DNA of 64,000 bases from DASZQY01 sp963843565 (GCA_963843565.1 CAWJKY010000003.1:2728001-2792000), one strand, 5' to 3'. Counted from the stretch's first letter, positions 9,324 to 18,098 are shown. Program-made: numbers and translations. Notes: a model not told the origin generated them from the letters alone.

Positions 9324-9869
9324 ATGCGGACCAACACCGTCGCCTTCTGGGTGCTGTTCGCGGTGACGCTCATCCTCTACGGCGTCATCGTCGGCTGGTC
9401 GCTGCCCATCGTGGCGGCGGACGCCGGCGGCCAGACGCCGTTCGATCTTCGCCCCGCCGGCTATTCGTTCGACGAGGCCAAGGGCTTTCTCGCCACGCTC
9501 AGCGCCGAGGGCAAGGCGTTCTATCTGAACGTCCAGCAGAAGCTCGACACCCTCTACCCGGCGCTTCTCAGCGCCACCTTGTTCTTCGCCATCTATCTGC
9601 TCGCCCCGGCCCGCTGGGGTGTGTGGCGTTGGGTGCTGGCGGCGGTCGCCATCCCGAGCGCCGTGTTCGACTATCTGGAAAACGCCGCGGTGGCGCACAT
9701 GCTCGGTCTCGGAGCGGACCAATTGACGCCGGACATTGTGGCGGTCGCCAGCCACTGGACTGTTAGCAAGAGTTCGGCGAGCACCGTCGCGATGCTCGTC
9801 TTTCTGGCGCTGCTGATCGGCTGGGCCGTCAACCGCGTCCGGACCCGCCGCCCGACCGCCGGCATCTGA
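9324..9869 (+). CDS. Membrane protein of unknown function
   Basis: A 181-residue protein with about four hydrophobic segments: residues 6-27, 75-95, 100-115 and 155-172. The loop between the first two is about 45 residues and contains FDEAKGFLATLSAEGKAFY. I recognise no catalytic motif. The start is 8 bases after dapB with GGAG upstream, and gpmA follows after 25 bases, so it probably belongs to a dapB-gpmA transcript. The function is unknown. Confidence 0.75.
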   Translation: MRTNTVAFWVLFAVTLILYGVIVGWSLPIVAADAGGQTPFDLRPAGYSFDEAKGFLATLSAEGKAFYLNVQQKLDTLYPALLSATLFFAIYLLAPARWGVWRWVLAAVAIPSAVFDYLENAAVAHMLGLGADQLTPDIVAVASHWTVSKSSASTVAMLVFLALLIGWAVNRVRTRRPTAGI

Positions 9870-9894
9870 AATTTCTGAGAAGGATCAATCGAGA

Positions 9895-10515
9895 ATGGAT
9901 CGTCTGCTTGTGCTGGTCCGCCACGGACAGAGCGAATGGAACCTGAAGAACCTGTTCACCGGCTGGCGCGATGTCGACCTGTCGCCGCAGGGCGTCGAGG
10001 AAGCCAAGCAGGCCGGCGTGCGGCTGAAGGCGAAGAACCTGACCTTCGGGGTGTGCTTCACCTCGGCGCTGATCCGCGCCCAGCACACGCTCGATCTGAT
10101 GCTCGATGAACTCGGCCAGACGGGGCTGCCGATCACCCGCGACCAGGCGCTCAACGAGCGCGACTACGGCGACCTCGCCGGCCTCAACAAGGACGATGCG
10201 CGCCAGAAGTGGGGCGCCGAGCAGGTCCATACCTGGCGGCGCTCGTATGCCACCGCCCCTCCCGGCGGCGAGTCGCTGCGCGACACCGGCGCGCGGGTGT
10301 GGCCGTACTACCTGCACCTCATCCAGCCGCACGTCATGCGCGGCGAGAAAGTGCTGATCGTGGCGCACGGCAATTCGCTGCGCGCGCTGATCATGGCGCT
10401 CGACGGTCTGACCCCCGACGAGGTGGTCAAGCTGGAGCTTCCGACCGGCCTGCCGGTCGTCTACCGGCTCAACGAAGACACCACGGTCGCCAGCAAGGAG
10501 ATTCTGACGGCGTAG
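9895..10515 (+). CDS. gpmA: 2,3-bisphosphoglycerate-dependent phosphoglycerate mutase
   Basis: Interconverts 3- and 2-phosphoglycerate in glycolysis. The N-terminus MDRLLVLVRHGQSEWN carries the catalytic RHG with the phosphorylated His10. Later motifs are LNERDYGDLAGLNKDD and the second catalytic histidine in VAHGNSLRALIM. The 206-residue length matches the short alphaproteobacterial form; the E. coli enzyme has 250. Start ATG 9895 follows GAGAAGGATC. It ends facing the Ada-like gene across a 46-base gap. Confidence 0.95.
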   Translation: MDRLLVLVRHGQSEWNLKNLFTGWRDVDLSPQGVEEAKQAGVRLKAKNLTFGVCFTSALIRAQHTLDLMLDELGQTGLPITRDQALNERDYGDLAGLNKDDARQKWGAEQVHTWRRSYATAPPGGESLRDTGARVWPYYLHLIQPHVMRGEKVLIVAHGNSLRALIMALDGLTPDEVVKLELPTGLPVVYRLNEDTTVASKEILTA

Positions 10516-10524
10516 GGAGACGAT

Positions 10525-10557
10525 TAGCTACTAGTGATAGCCTATCAGCTATCTAGC
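10525..10557. terminator. AT-rich imperfect palindrome between convergent genes
   Basis: In a 46-base gap between convergent gpmA and the Ada-like gene lies TAGCTA...TGATAGCCTATCA...TAGC. The core TGATAG-C-CTATCA (10535-10547) is perfect, with imperfect outer pairing. It is markedly AT-rich against the GC-rich background. The position suggests a shared bidirectional terminator, although there is no long T tract on either strand. Confidence 0.4.
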
Positions 10558-10561
10558 GTAT

Positions 10562-11452
10562 CTATTCGCCCGAGACGCCGGCTTCCCAGCCCAGAATCGC
10601 CCGCTTGCGGGTGAGCCCCCAATGGTAGCCATGCAGGCCGCCATCCTTGCCGAGCACCCGGTGGCAGGGAATCACGAACGAGATCGGGTTCTTGCCGACC
10701 GCCGTGCCGACGGCCCGGGCCGCCGACGGCCGGCCGAGGCTGGCGGCGACGTCGGAATAGGTCGTGGCCTTGCCAAACGGCACCTTGAGCAGCGTCTCCC
10801 ACACCGACAGCTCGAAGTCGGAGCCGATCATGACCACCCGCAGCGGCCGGTCGGGGTGCCACGTGCGGCGGTCGAAAACCCGCTGGGCATAGGCATGAGT
10901 GGCGGCGGAATCCTCGACGTATGTGGCGCGCGGCCAGCGCTGCTGCATGTCGGCAAGCGCCGGCTTCTCCTCGCCGGGATCGGCGAAGGCAAGGCCGGCG
11001 AGGCCACGGTCGGTGACCATGACCAGCGCGGCGCCGAACGGCGAGGGATGGAAGCCGTAGCGGATCACGATCCCCTCGCCGCGCGCCTTCCAGGCGCCGG
11101 GGGTCATGGCTTCGTGGGTGACGAAGAGATCGTGGAGGCGCGCCGGCCCCGACAGGCCAAGGGCGTAGGTGGCGTCGAGAACGGAGGCGGAATCGGCGAG
11201 CAGCGCGCGGGCGTGGTTGAGGGTGACCGCCTGAAGGAAGCCCTTCGGCGAAAGGCCCGCCCAGCGCGTGAAGAGGCGCTGGAGCGACAGCGGCTTCATG
11301 CCGACGACCGCGGCGATCCGCTCCAAGGACGGCTGCTCGTCCCAGCGGTTCGAGATGAATTCGATGGCGCGGCGCACGACCTCGTAGTCGGAGGTGGGCT
11401 GCGGGCGGCTGGCGGGGGCGGGGTGGTCGGTGGACATGGCGACGGCATCCAT
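10562..11452 (-). CDS. Ada-like fusion: AraC-type regulator plus O6-methylguanine-DNA methyltransferase
   Basis: A 296-residue protein. An AraC-type helix-turn-helix (about residues 25-115; IAAVVGMKPLSLQRLFTRWAG) is followed by a methyltransferase domain with the suicide-cysteine motif IPCHRVLGKDG (Cys about 263). It removes alkyl groups from O6-alkylguanine and probably activates its own regulon. It lacks the N-terminal zinc domain of E. coli Ada, which senses methylphosphotriesters, so it may be a repair enzyme with a DNA-binding fusion rather than a full adaptive-response sensor. The ATG at 11452 has GGAG 11 bases upstream; an internal ATG at 11437 has no such site. Confidence 0.85.
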   Translation of the reverse strand: MDAVAMSTDHPAPASRPQPTSDYEVVRRAIEFISNRWDEQPSLERIAAVVGMKPLSLQRLFTRWAGLSPKGFLQAVTLNHARALLADSASVLDATYALGLSGPARLHDLFVTHEAMTPGAWKARGEGIVIRYGFHPSPFGAALVMVTDRGLAGLAFADPGEEKPALADMQQRWPRATYVEDSAATHAYAQRVFDRRTWHPDRPLRVVMIGSDFELSVWETLLKVPFGKATTYSDVAASLGRPSAARAVGTAVGKNPISFVIPCHRVLGKDGGLHGYHWGLTRKRAILGWEAGVSGE

Positions 11453-11504
11453 CTCAGGCAATTCTCCGGTGACGTGTCGCGGAGATTGGTCCCGCGGGCC
11501 CGCG

Positions 11505-12035
11505 TCAGCCACCCGATTCTTGCGCGCTCCAGGCGGCCGGCGCCGCACGAACAGCGGCCAGCGCGTCCTTGAGCGCGGCGGCGAAACGCTCGCGCTCGGG
11601 GGGCGGCAGGAAGCGGCCGATATGGAAGCGGCGGCCATGGGAGGCAATCGCCATCCCGAGGATGCCGAACTCCGGGTGACGCTCGACCTCGAGACGCACC
11701 CAGTACGGGTTCAGCGCCAGCTCGTCGGCGCGGCCGCGCGCATCGACGCGCCTGACCGTCAGCCTGTCGCGCGCCACGGTGACGATCTCGACGGCGCGCG
11801 CCGCGCGAAAGCTGAAGCGAAAGGCGAGATAGACGAGCGCCACGCCGACGCCCAGAAAGCCGATGATCGGCCAGGCGCCGATCTCCCAGAAGATGGCGCC
11901 GACGAAGATGGACAGCGCCGCCTGGACGGCGAGGATCTTGCCCACCGCGCGCGGCGTCAGCGAGCGATGCGGCGTGATCTCGATGGTGAAGAACGGTGGC
12001 TCGGCGCGGGCGGCGGCGGGGTTGGCGTCGGTCAT
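11505..12035 (-). CDS. DUF2244 family integral membrane protein
   Basis: A 176-residue protein beginning FFTIEITPHRSLTPRAVGK, with two adjacent transmembrane helices (about residues 33-73) and a soluble C-terminal half containing NPYWVRLE and GRFLPPPERERFAAALKDAL. This is the DUF2244 pattern found widely in alphaproteobacteria, where the gene commonly sits divergently beside nth as it does here (68-base gap). No function is established. Confidence 0.85.
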   Translation of the reverse strand: MTDANPAAARAEPPFFTIEITPHRSLTPRAVGKILAVQAALSIFVGAIFWEIGAWPIIGFLGVGVALVYLAFRFSFRAARAVEIVTVARDRLTVRRVDARGRADELALNPYWVRLEVERHPEFGILGMAIASHGRRFHIGRFLPPPERERFAAALKDALAAVRAAPAAWSAQESGG

Positions 12036-12103
12036 CGGCGATGAGTATAGAGGGCCTGCGGCAAAGGTCGACAGGGCGGGAAGCGCCGGCGCGGGGCGAC
12101 GAG

Positions 12104-12781
12104 ATGGGTCAGGCGGTACCGAAGCGCAGCGGAAAAGCGGCGCGGCTGTCGGCCGACGAGATCGCCGAGCTCTTCCGCCGGTTCCAGAAGCTCGAGCCCG
12201 ATCCGAAGAGCGAGCTCCACTACACCAGCCCCTACACGCTGCTGGTCGCCGTCGTGCTCTCCGCGCAGGCGACCGACGCCGGGGTCAACAAGGCGACGCC
12301 GGCGCTCTTCGCCAAGGCCGACACGCCACAGAAGATGGTCAGGCTCGGCGAAGCGAAGGTCACCGAACTGATCCGCACCATCGGCCTCTTCCGCACCAAG
12401 GCGCACAACGTGGTGGCCCTGTCACGGACGCTCGTGGCCGACTTCGGCGGCGAGGTGCCGGCCGATCGCGACGCGCTGATGTCGCTGCCGGGCGTTGGCC
12501 GCAAGACGGCGAACGTGGTTCTGAACGTCGCCTTCGGGGCCCCGACGCTTGCAGTCGACACCCACATCTTCCGGGTCTCGAACCGCACCGGCCTGGCGCC
12601 CGGCAAGGATCCGCTGGAGGTCGAGGCGGAGCTCGAACGGATGGTGCCTCAGCGTTTCAAGACACACGCCCACCACTGGCTGATCCTGCACGGGCGCTAC
12701 GTGTGCGTGGCGCGCAAGCCCCGTTGCCCGGAGTGCGTGATCGCCGATCTCTGCCGCTATCCGGCCAAGACGACCGCCTGA
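12104..12781 (+). CDS. nth: Endonuclease III
   Basis: DNA glycosylase/AP lyase that removes oxidised pyrimidines in base-excision repair. The 225-residue protein has the helix-hairpin-helix LPGVGRKTANVV with catalytic Lys134, catalytic Asp152 in AVDTHIFRV, and the 4Fe-4S cluster cysteines C-x6-C-x2-C-x5-C at about 201, 208, 211 and 217. The ATG at 12104 is preferred; an earlier in-frame ATG at 12041 adds only an Arg-rich stretch. No T-rich terminator is seen before the adenosine kinase gene. Confidence 0.96.
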   Translation: MGQAVPKRSGKAARLSADEIAELFRRFQKLEPDPKSELHYTSPYTLLVAVVLSAQATDAGVNKATPALFAKADTPQKMVRLGEAKVTELIRTIGLFRTKAHNVVALSRTLVADFGGEVPADRDALMSLPGVGRKTANVVLNVAFGAPTLAVDTHIFRVSNRTGLAPGKDPLEVEAELERMVPQRFKTHAHHWLILHGRYVCVARKPRCPECVIADLCRYPAKTTA

Positions 12782-12862
12782 GGGGCTGCCGTTGCGGTTG
12801 CGCCGGTGGTGGCTATAGTCCGCCCGCGCCAAGCCTTTCCCGCCCCCGAGTTCAGGAGTCCC

Positions 12863-13864
12863 ATGACCGATCCGCAGTTCGACGTGCTCACCATCGGCAA
12901 CGCCATCGTGGACGTGATGGCCCGCACCGAAGAAGACTTTCTGGTGGCGGAGAAGCTGTCGAAGGGGACCATGCACCTGATCGACGCAGAGCGCGCCGCG
13001 GTCCTGCACGGCCACATGAACGGCGCCATCGAACGGTCCGGCGGATCGGCCGGCAACACTGCCGCCGGCATCGCTTCGCTCGGTGGTCGGGCGGCCTTCA
13101 TCGGCAAGGTCGCCGACGATGCGCTCGGCCAGTTCTACCGAAACGACATGCAGGACGCCGGCGTCTATTTCGCGACCGAGCCGCTGGAGAAAGGCGAGCC
13201 GACGGCGCGCTCGATGATCCTGATCACGCCGGACGGCGAGCGCACCATGAACACCCACCTCGGCGCCTGCCAGGCGCTGGGCCCCGCCGACATCGACCCC
13301 AAGGTCGTGACCGCGGCGGCGATCACCTACATGGAAGGCTATCTGTGGGACCCGCCCGAGGCCAAGAAGGCGTTCCGGCAGGCGGCGGGCGTTGCCCACG
13401 AGGCCGGCCGCAAGGTCTCGATCACCCTCTCCGACGCCTTCTGCGTCGACCGCTACCGGGGGGAATTCCTGGAGCTGATGCGCTCGGGAACCGTCGACAT
13501 CCTGTTCGCCAACGATTCCGAAGTGCGCTCGCTCTATGAGACCGCCGATCTCGACACGGCGGTGACCGCGCTCAAGGCCGATTGCCGGCTGGCGGTGGTG
13601 ACGGTGGGCGCCGACGGTGCGCTGGTGGTGGAACCGGGGGCTGTGACGCCGGTGCCGGCGACGCCGGTCGAGACGGTGGTCGACCTGACCGGCGCCGGAG
13701 ACCTGTTCGCGTCGGGCTTCCTGCTCGGCGTGGCGCGCAACCTTCCGCACGATTCCGCCGCGCGGCTTGGCGCCATCGTTGCGGCAGAGGTGATCGGCCA
13801 TGTCGGGCCGCGGCCCGAGACGCCCCTGTCGCTCCTCGCCGGGAAGGCGGGCTTCAGCTTCTAG
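12863..13864 (+). CDS. Adenosine kinase (PfkB/ribokinase family)
   Basis: Phosphorylates adenosine or a related nucleoside or sugar with ATP. The 333-residue protein has the N-terminal PfkB signature GGSAGNTAAGIASLGG and the C-terminal DLTGAGDLFASGFLLG with the catalytic Asp and anion hole. The N-terminus FDVLTIGNAIVDVMA matches alphaproteobacterial adenosine kinases. The ATG at 12863 has AGGAG 5 bases upstream. It converges with secB across 19 bases. Substrate specificity rests on family resemblance only. Confidence 0.85.
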   Translation: MTDPQFDVLTIGNAIVDVMARTEEDFLVAEKLSKGTMHLIDAERAAVLHGHMNGAIERSGGSAGNTAAGIASLGGRAAFIGKVADDALGQFYRNDMQDAGVYFATEPLEKGEPTARSMILITPDGERTMNTHLGACQALGPADIDPKVVTAAAITYMEGYLWDPPEAKKAFRQAAGVAHEAGRKVSITLSDAFCVDRYRGEFLELMRSGTVDILFANDSEVRSLYETADLDTAVTALKADCRLAVVTVGADGALVVEPGAVTPVPATPVETVVDLTGAGDLFASGFLLGVARNLPHDSAARLGAIVAAEVIGHVGPRPETPLSLLAGKAGFSF

Positions 13865-13883
13865 CGGTCGGAGCGCCGGCGGC

Positions 13884-14372
13884 TCAGGAGACGGTCGGCG
13901 GCGCCTGGTTGGCGGCGGCCTCGACCTGCTGGCGGTAGATCTGCACGAAATCGACCGGGTCGATGAGGAGCGGCGGGAAACCGCCGTTGCGCGACGCCTC
14001 GGCGATGATCTGGCGGGCGAAGGGGAAGAGGATCGTCGGGCACTGGATCAACGCCACCGGGCGGAGCTGCTCGGCCGGGATGTTGGTCAGCTCGAAGATG
14101 CCGGCATAGACAAGCTCGGCATTGAAGACGACCGTCTCGCCGTCGACGGCGCGGGAATCGATCCTGAGCTCGACCTCGTAGCGGTTCTCGGCGATCTGGT
14201 TCGACTGGACGCCGATCGCGATATTGATCTGGGGCGCGTTCTGGCGGGGGCCGAGGCTGGCAGGGGCGCCGGGGTTCTCGAAGGAGAGATCCTTAACGTA
14301 CTGGGCGATCACGCTCATGTTAGGCGCGCCAGCGGGGGTCGAGGCCTGTCCATCGTTGCCTTCTGCGGCCAT
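13884..14372 (-). CDS. secB: Protein-export chaperone SecB
   Basis: Tetrameric cytosolic chaperone that keeps preproteins unfolded and hands them to SecA. The 162-residue protein has the family core QYVKDLSFENPGAP, YEVELRIDSRA, YAGIFELTNIP and CPTILFPFARQIIAEASRNGGFPPL. The ATG at 14372 follows AGGGAG at 5 bases; a GTG two codons upstream overlaps that site and is unlikely. It is divergent from timA across 252 bases that hold no other gene, the usual alphaproteobacterial arrangement. Confidence 0.96.
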   Translation of the reverse strand: MAAEGNDGQASTPAGAPNMSVIAQYVKDLSFENPGAPASLGPRQNAPQINIAIGVQSNQIAENRYEVELRIDSRAVDGETVVFNAELVYAGIFELTNIPAEQLRPVALIQCPTILFPFARQIIAEASRNGGFPPLLIDPVDFVQIYRQQVEAAANQAPPTVS

Positions 14373-14624
14373 GATCACTCCCTTGCGAAAAATGAAGGAA
14401 AACCGCGCCGTTTGCCCGATGCGGGGTCGCCCCGGCGTCGCCGTTGCGGCGCGGCCGGTGGGCTAACACGCTCAGTCGTGCGGGGCAAGCAGCCGGCGCC
14501 ACCCACGAACCAAACTTGACGCAGTGGCAAGCGACCTTAACGTTGCCCATATGCTATCAATGAGTTACAGGCTCGCCCGCACGGGGGTGCAGCCGATCGT
14601 TCAGCGTCAGGACGCCGCAAGCGG

Positions 14625-15344
14625 ATGAACGGGTTTGTCGACATCTACACGATCATCTTCCTGGTGATCGCGGTTGTGGTTTTCCTGCGTCTCAGGAACG
14701 TTCTGGGCCGGCGGACCGGCAGCGAGCGGCCGCCGTTCGACCCCTACTCGCGGCGCGAGAGCCTGCCGAAAGCAGGCGGTGACAACGTCGTCGGGCTGCC
14801 GCGGCGGACCGTCGAGGGGAGCGCCGCGCCGCTTGCCCCGGTGGCGCCGGCCGCCGAGGAGCACATCAAGACAATCGCGCCGGCGGGCTCGACCCTCAAC
14901 ACGGGGCTCACCGCCATCGCCACATCCGACCGCAGCTTCGATCCGCAGGCCTTCATCGCCGGCGCCAAGGCCGCCTACGAGATGATCGTCACTGCCTTCG
15001 CCGAGGGCGATCGCAAGACGCTGCGCGGCCTTCTCAGCAAGGAAGTCTTCGACGGCTTCGTCAGCGCCATCAGCCAGCGCGAGGAACGCGGCGAGACCAT
15101 CGAGTTCAAGTTCGTCGGCATCGACAAATCCGAGATCACCGCGGCCAGCGTCAAGGGTGGCACCGCGCAGATTACCGTGCGCTTCCTGTCCAAGCTGATC
15201 TCGGCGACCCGCGACAAGGCCAACGCCGTGGTCGACGGCGACCCGGTCAAGGTCGGCGATGTGACCGACATCTGGACGTTCGCGCGCGAGACGGCGTCGC
15301 GCGATCCGAACTGGAAGCTGGTGGCGACCGAATCGGTCGACTGA
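14625..15344 (+). CDS. Tim44/TimA-domain membrane-associated protein
   Basis: A 239-residue protein. It has an N-terminal transmembrane anchor (residues 5-22, VDIYTIIFLVIAVVVFLRL), a Pro/Ala-rich linker and a C-terminal Tim44-like domain from about residue 105 (AFIAGAKAAYEMIVTAFAEGDRKTLRGLLSKEVFDGF, ending in WTFARETASRDPNWKLVATE). In alphaproteobacteria such proteins sit next to secB and mltA and are proposed homologues of mitochondrial Tim44. The precise role at the inner membrane is unsettled. mltA follows after 20 bases. Confidence 0.88.
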   Translation: MNGFVDIYTIIFLVIAVVVFLRLRNVLGRRTGSERPPFDPYSRRESLPKAGGDNVVGLPRRTVEGSAAPLAPVAPAAEEHIKTIAPAGSTLNTGLTAIATSDRSFDPQAFIAGAKAAYEMIVTAFAEGDRKTLRGLLSKEVFDGFVSAISQREERGETIEFKFVGIDKSEITAASVKGGTAQITVRFLSKLISATRDKANAVVDGDPVKVGDVTDIWTFARETASRDPNWKLVATESVD

Positions 15345-15364
15345 CCCGCTGATCGGGGCGGCGA

Positions 15365-16450
15365 TTGAGCGCACCGGAATCTCAATCGAGCGCGGCCCTG
15401 ACGCCGCTTTCCTTTGACGACATCGCGGGCTGGCGCGACGACGACCACGCCGCGGCCTTCGCCGCGTTCCGCGCCGGCGCGGCAGCGCTCGCCGACTATC
15501 CCCCGAAGACGCGCGCGCTCGGCACCGACGCCGCCGCGCTTGCCGCGATCCTTCAGCGCGCCGCGACAATGGCGATGCCGGACGGCGCGGCGGCGCGTGC
15601 CTTCTTCGAGGACGCCTTCGCGCCGGTGCGGGTCGAGACGCCGACGAGCGGCTTCTTCACCGGCTACTACGAGCCCGAGGTGGACGGTTCGCGCACGCCG
15701 ACGGCCGAATTCACCGTGCCGCTCTACCGGCCGCCGGACGACCTGGTCGAGATCGCGCCGGGCGCAGCGCCCGGCCTCGACGCGGCGTTCCGCTTCGCGC
15801 GCCGCACAGCCGCCGGCCTCGTCGAGCACCCGGACCGGGCGGCGATCATGGCCGGGGCGCTCGCCAACCGGGGCCTGGAAATCGTGTGGCTGCGCGACCC
15901 GGTCGATGCGTTCTTCATCCACGTCCAGGGCGCGGCGCGGGTGCGGCTTGCCGACGGCGAAGTTCTCCGCCTCACCTACGCCGCCAAGAGCGGCCACCCC
16001 TACACGCCGATCGGCCGGGTGCTGATCGAGACGGGGGCGCTCGCCCGCGGCACCGCGACCATGCAGACGATCCGCGCCTGGCTCGGCGATCATCCGGACG
16101 CCGCGCCGGGAATCCTCGCGCACAACCGCTCCTACATCTTCTTCCGCGAGGCGCCGGTCGCCGACGCGACCCTCGGGCCGGTGGCGGCGGCCAAGGTGCC
16201 GCTCACCGCCGGCCGCAGCCTTGCCGTCGACCGCACGGTGCACACGTGCCACACGCCGGTGTTCGTCGCCACGACGCTTCCCTCCGGTGCGCCCTTCCGC
16301 CACCTGATGATCGCCCACGACACCGGCTCGGCGATCGTCGGGCCGGCGCGCGGCGATATCTTCTTCGGGTCGGGGGCGGCGGCCGGCGACATCGCCGGGG
16401 CGATGCGGGCGACCGGATCGTTCGTCGCGTTGCTGCCAAGGGCGCCATGA
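15365..16450 (+). CDS. mltA: Membrane-bound lytic murein transglycosylase A family protein
   Basis: Predicted peptidoglycan lytic transglycosylase of 361 residues with the MltA barrel (TSGFFTGYYEPEVDGSR onward) and the C-terminal 3D domain including IAHDTGSAIVGPARGDIF, whose Asp is the catalytic residue position. The start is a TTG at 15365; no alternative initiation codon lies between here and the timA stop. No signal peptide or lipobox is visible at the N-terminus, unlike E. coli MltA, so export is unexplained. The stop overlaps the smr-domain gene by 4 bases (ATGA). Confidence 0.88.
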   Translation: MSAPESQSSAALTPLSFDDIAGWRDDDHAAAFAAFRAGAAALADYPPKTRALGTDAAALAAILQRAATMAMPDGAAARAFFEDAFAPVRVETPTSGFFTGYYEPEVDGSRTPTAEFTVPLYRPPDDLVEIAPGAAPGLDAAFRFARRTAAGLVEHPDRAAIMAGALANRGLEIVWLRDPVDAFFIHVQGAARVRLADGEVLRLTYAAKSGHPYTPIGRVLIETGALARGTATMQTIRAWLGDHPDAAPGILAHNRSYIFFREAPVADATLGPVAAAKVPLTAGRSLAVDRTVHTCHTPVFVATTLPSGAPFRHLMIAHDTGSAIVGPARGDIFFGSGAAAGDIAGAMRATGSFVALLPRAP

Positions 16451-16998
16451 GCCGCAAACGCGAACCGACCAAGGACGAACTGGCGCTGTGGAGCGCGGTC
16501 ACCAGGTCGATCGCGCCGCTCGACAAGCGCCCGCCGCCCAAGGAAGCACCGGCGAAGGCGACCGTAAGCAAGCCACCGCCGAAATCGCCGGGGCGGTCGA
16601 CCGCCGGTCACGTGGCGCCGGCCAATCCCCCGCCACCACCGGCCAAGGTGCCGGCGCTCCACCCGATCGACCGGCGCACCCACAGCCGCCTCGCCCGCGG
16701 GACGCTGACCATCGACGCGCGCATCGACCTGCACGGCCTGACGCAAGCCGCCGCCCACCAGCGCCTGCGTCGCTTCCTCGCCGACCAGCAGGAAAACGGC
16801 GCCCGGGTGGTGCTGGTCATCACCGGCAAGGGGCAGAGCGGCGACGGGGAGCGCGCCGACCGTGGCGTGCTGAAGCGGATGGTGCCGGCGTGGCTGACGG
16901 CGCCAGAGCTGCGGCCGATCGTGATCGGGTTCGACGAAGCCGGGCGCGGCCACGGCGGCAGCGGCGCACTCTACGTGCGCATCCGGCGGAAGGGGTGA
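16447..16998 (+). CDS. Smr-domain protein
   Basis: A 183-residue protein with a basic, Pro/Lys-rich N-terminal half (residues 1-75) and a C-terminal small MutS-related (Smr) domain. The Smr motifs are IDLHGLTQ, VLVITGKG and IGFDEAGRGHGGSGALYVRIRR. Smr domains are nicking nucleases or RNA-associated endonucleases; the target here is unknown. The start overlaps the mltA stop (ATGA), so translation is coupled. It converges with the DUF1402 gene across 4 bases. Confidence 0.88.
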   Translation: MSRKREPTKDELALWSAVTRSIAPLDKRPPPKEAPAKATVSKPPPKSPGRSTAGHVAPANPPPPPAKVPALHPIDRRTHSRLARGTLTIDARIDLHGLTQAAAHQRLRRFLADQQENGARVVLVITGKGQSGDGERADRGVLKRMVPAWLTAPELRPIVIGFDEAGRGHGGSGALYVRIRRKG

Positions 16999-17002
16999 GA
17001 GC

Positions 17003-17995
17003 TCAGCTTTCCGGGAGAAGCTTGCGCAGCTCGGAGAGCCGGTCGTTGACCAGCCAGCCGTAATAGTTCTCGCGCGGATAGACGCGACCGCGCTTCTTGT
17101 TGACCGCGGCGAGCGCCTTGGCGCGCTCGATGACGCCGCCGGTGTTGTAGAGGGTCGCGGTGATGCCGGGATTGCCGGAAATGTCGAAGCCGGCGACGTC
17201 GCGATAGATCCGGATCTCGGTCTTGATGATCGCCGCCATGTAATTCAGCGTCCGGTCGGGGTCCATCACCGCCTGATAGACCTCCGGCGCGTGGTTGGCG
17301 TCGAGCAGCGGGTAGCCGGCGACGTCGTGGACGATGTCGGCGACGCTGAGGGCGGCGAGCGGATTGAGCTGGCCAAGGCCGAAGGTCTGGCCGACGAAGA
17401 ACGGCTGGAAGAAGACGCGTCCGAAGCGGTCGTCCGGGAAGCTGACACCGTCGACGGTCTTGCCGCGGAAATCGTGCTCCCAGACCTGCTCACGGCAGTC
17501 CCACAATTCGAAGTCGGACGAATCGTTGGCGCAGGAGCCAAACTGCGGGCGGGCGAGGAAGGTCTGGATCGATTCGCCGTTGTAGGCGAAGCGCAGGCCG
17601 CTTTCGTCGAGATAGGCGAGCGCCTTCACCGCGTAGGTCTGCAGGTTGTCCATGACGTCGACGTTGTAGGTGTGCTCGCCGACGATGGCGCCGATGAGGT
17701 GGATCGGGTCGATGTCGTAGCGGGCGGCGACCTTGACGATCTTGCGGATTAGCTGGGGGTCGCCGGCGAGGCTCTCGTAGACGGCCTTGTACTTCTCGTC
17801 GAAGGTGCCGCGGGTTTCGGCGGTGCGCACCAGCGAACTGCGCGAGACCGGCGGCTGCTTCGCAGACCGGTTGCCGGGCGGCACGACGACCACCTTGGCG
17901 GCGGCCGTGGCAACGGCGCCAAAGAGCGGCGCGGCCACGACGGATGCCGCCAGGCACAGGGCAAACAGCCCGAAAATACGCGACTTCGACCCCAT
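17003..17995 (-). CDS. DUF1402 family exported protein
   Basis: A 330-residue protein with a signal peptide (residues 1-34, cleaved near AVATAAA) and a large alpha-rich domain. The middle contains YDIDPIHLIGAIVGEHTYNVDVMDNLQTY and later GQTFGLGQLNPLAALSVADIV, reminiscent of the helix and GLxQ pattern in lysozyme-like transglycosylases. DUF1402 proteins are typical of Hyphomicrobiales and have no proven activity; a cell-wall role is inference. The ATG at 17995 gives the signal peptide directly at the N-terminus. It lies downstream of hslU behind a terminator. Confidence 0.82.
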   Translation of the reverse strand: MGSKSRIFGLFALCLAASVVAAPLFGAVATAAAKVVVVPPGNRSAKQPPVSRSSLVRTAETRGTFDEKYKAVYESLAGDPQLIRKIVKVAARYDIDPIHLIGAIVGEHTYNVDVMDNLQTYAVKALAYLDESGLRFAYNGESIQTFLARPQFGSCANDSSDFELWDCREQVWEHDFRGKTVDGVSFPDDRFGRVFFQPFFVGQTFGLGQLNPLAALSVADIVHDVAGYPLLDANHAPEVYQAVMDPDRTLNYMAAIIKTEIRIYRDVAGFDISGNPGITATLYNTGGVIERAKALAAVNKKRGRVYPRENYYGWLVNDRLSELRKLLPES

Positions 17996-18015
17996 GCCTG
18001 ACCCCGACAGCGCCC

Positions 18016-18040
18016 AAAACGGCCGCCATCCGCGGCGGCC
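18016..18040 (-). terminator. Rho-independent terminator after hslU
   Basis: Read on the minus strand: stem GGCCGCC, loop GCGGAT, stem GGCGGCC, then GTTTTGGG. It begins 58 bases beyond the hslU stop and ends before the DUF1402 start at 17995. The stem is perfect over 7 pairs, with a short T run. Confidence 0.55.
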
Positions 18041-18098
18041 GGGCGGCATGATACCCGGCTCGGTGGCGGAATGAAGACCGCCGGAGACGACAATTCCC

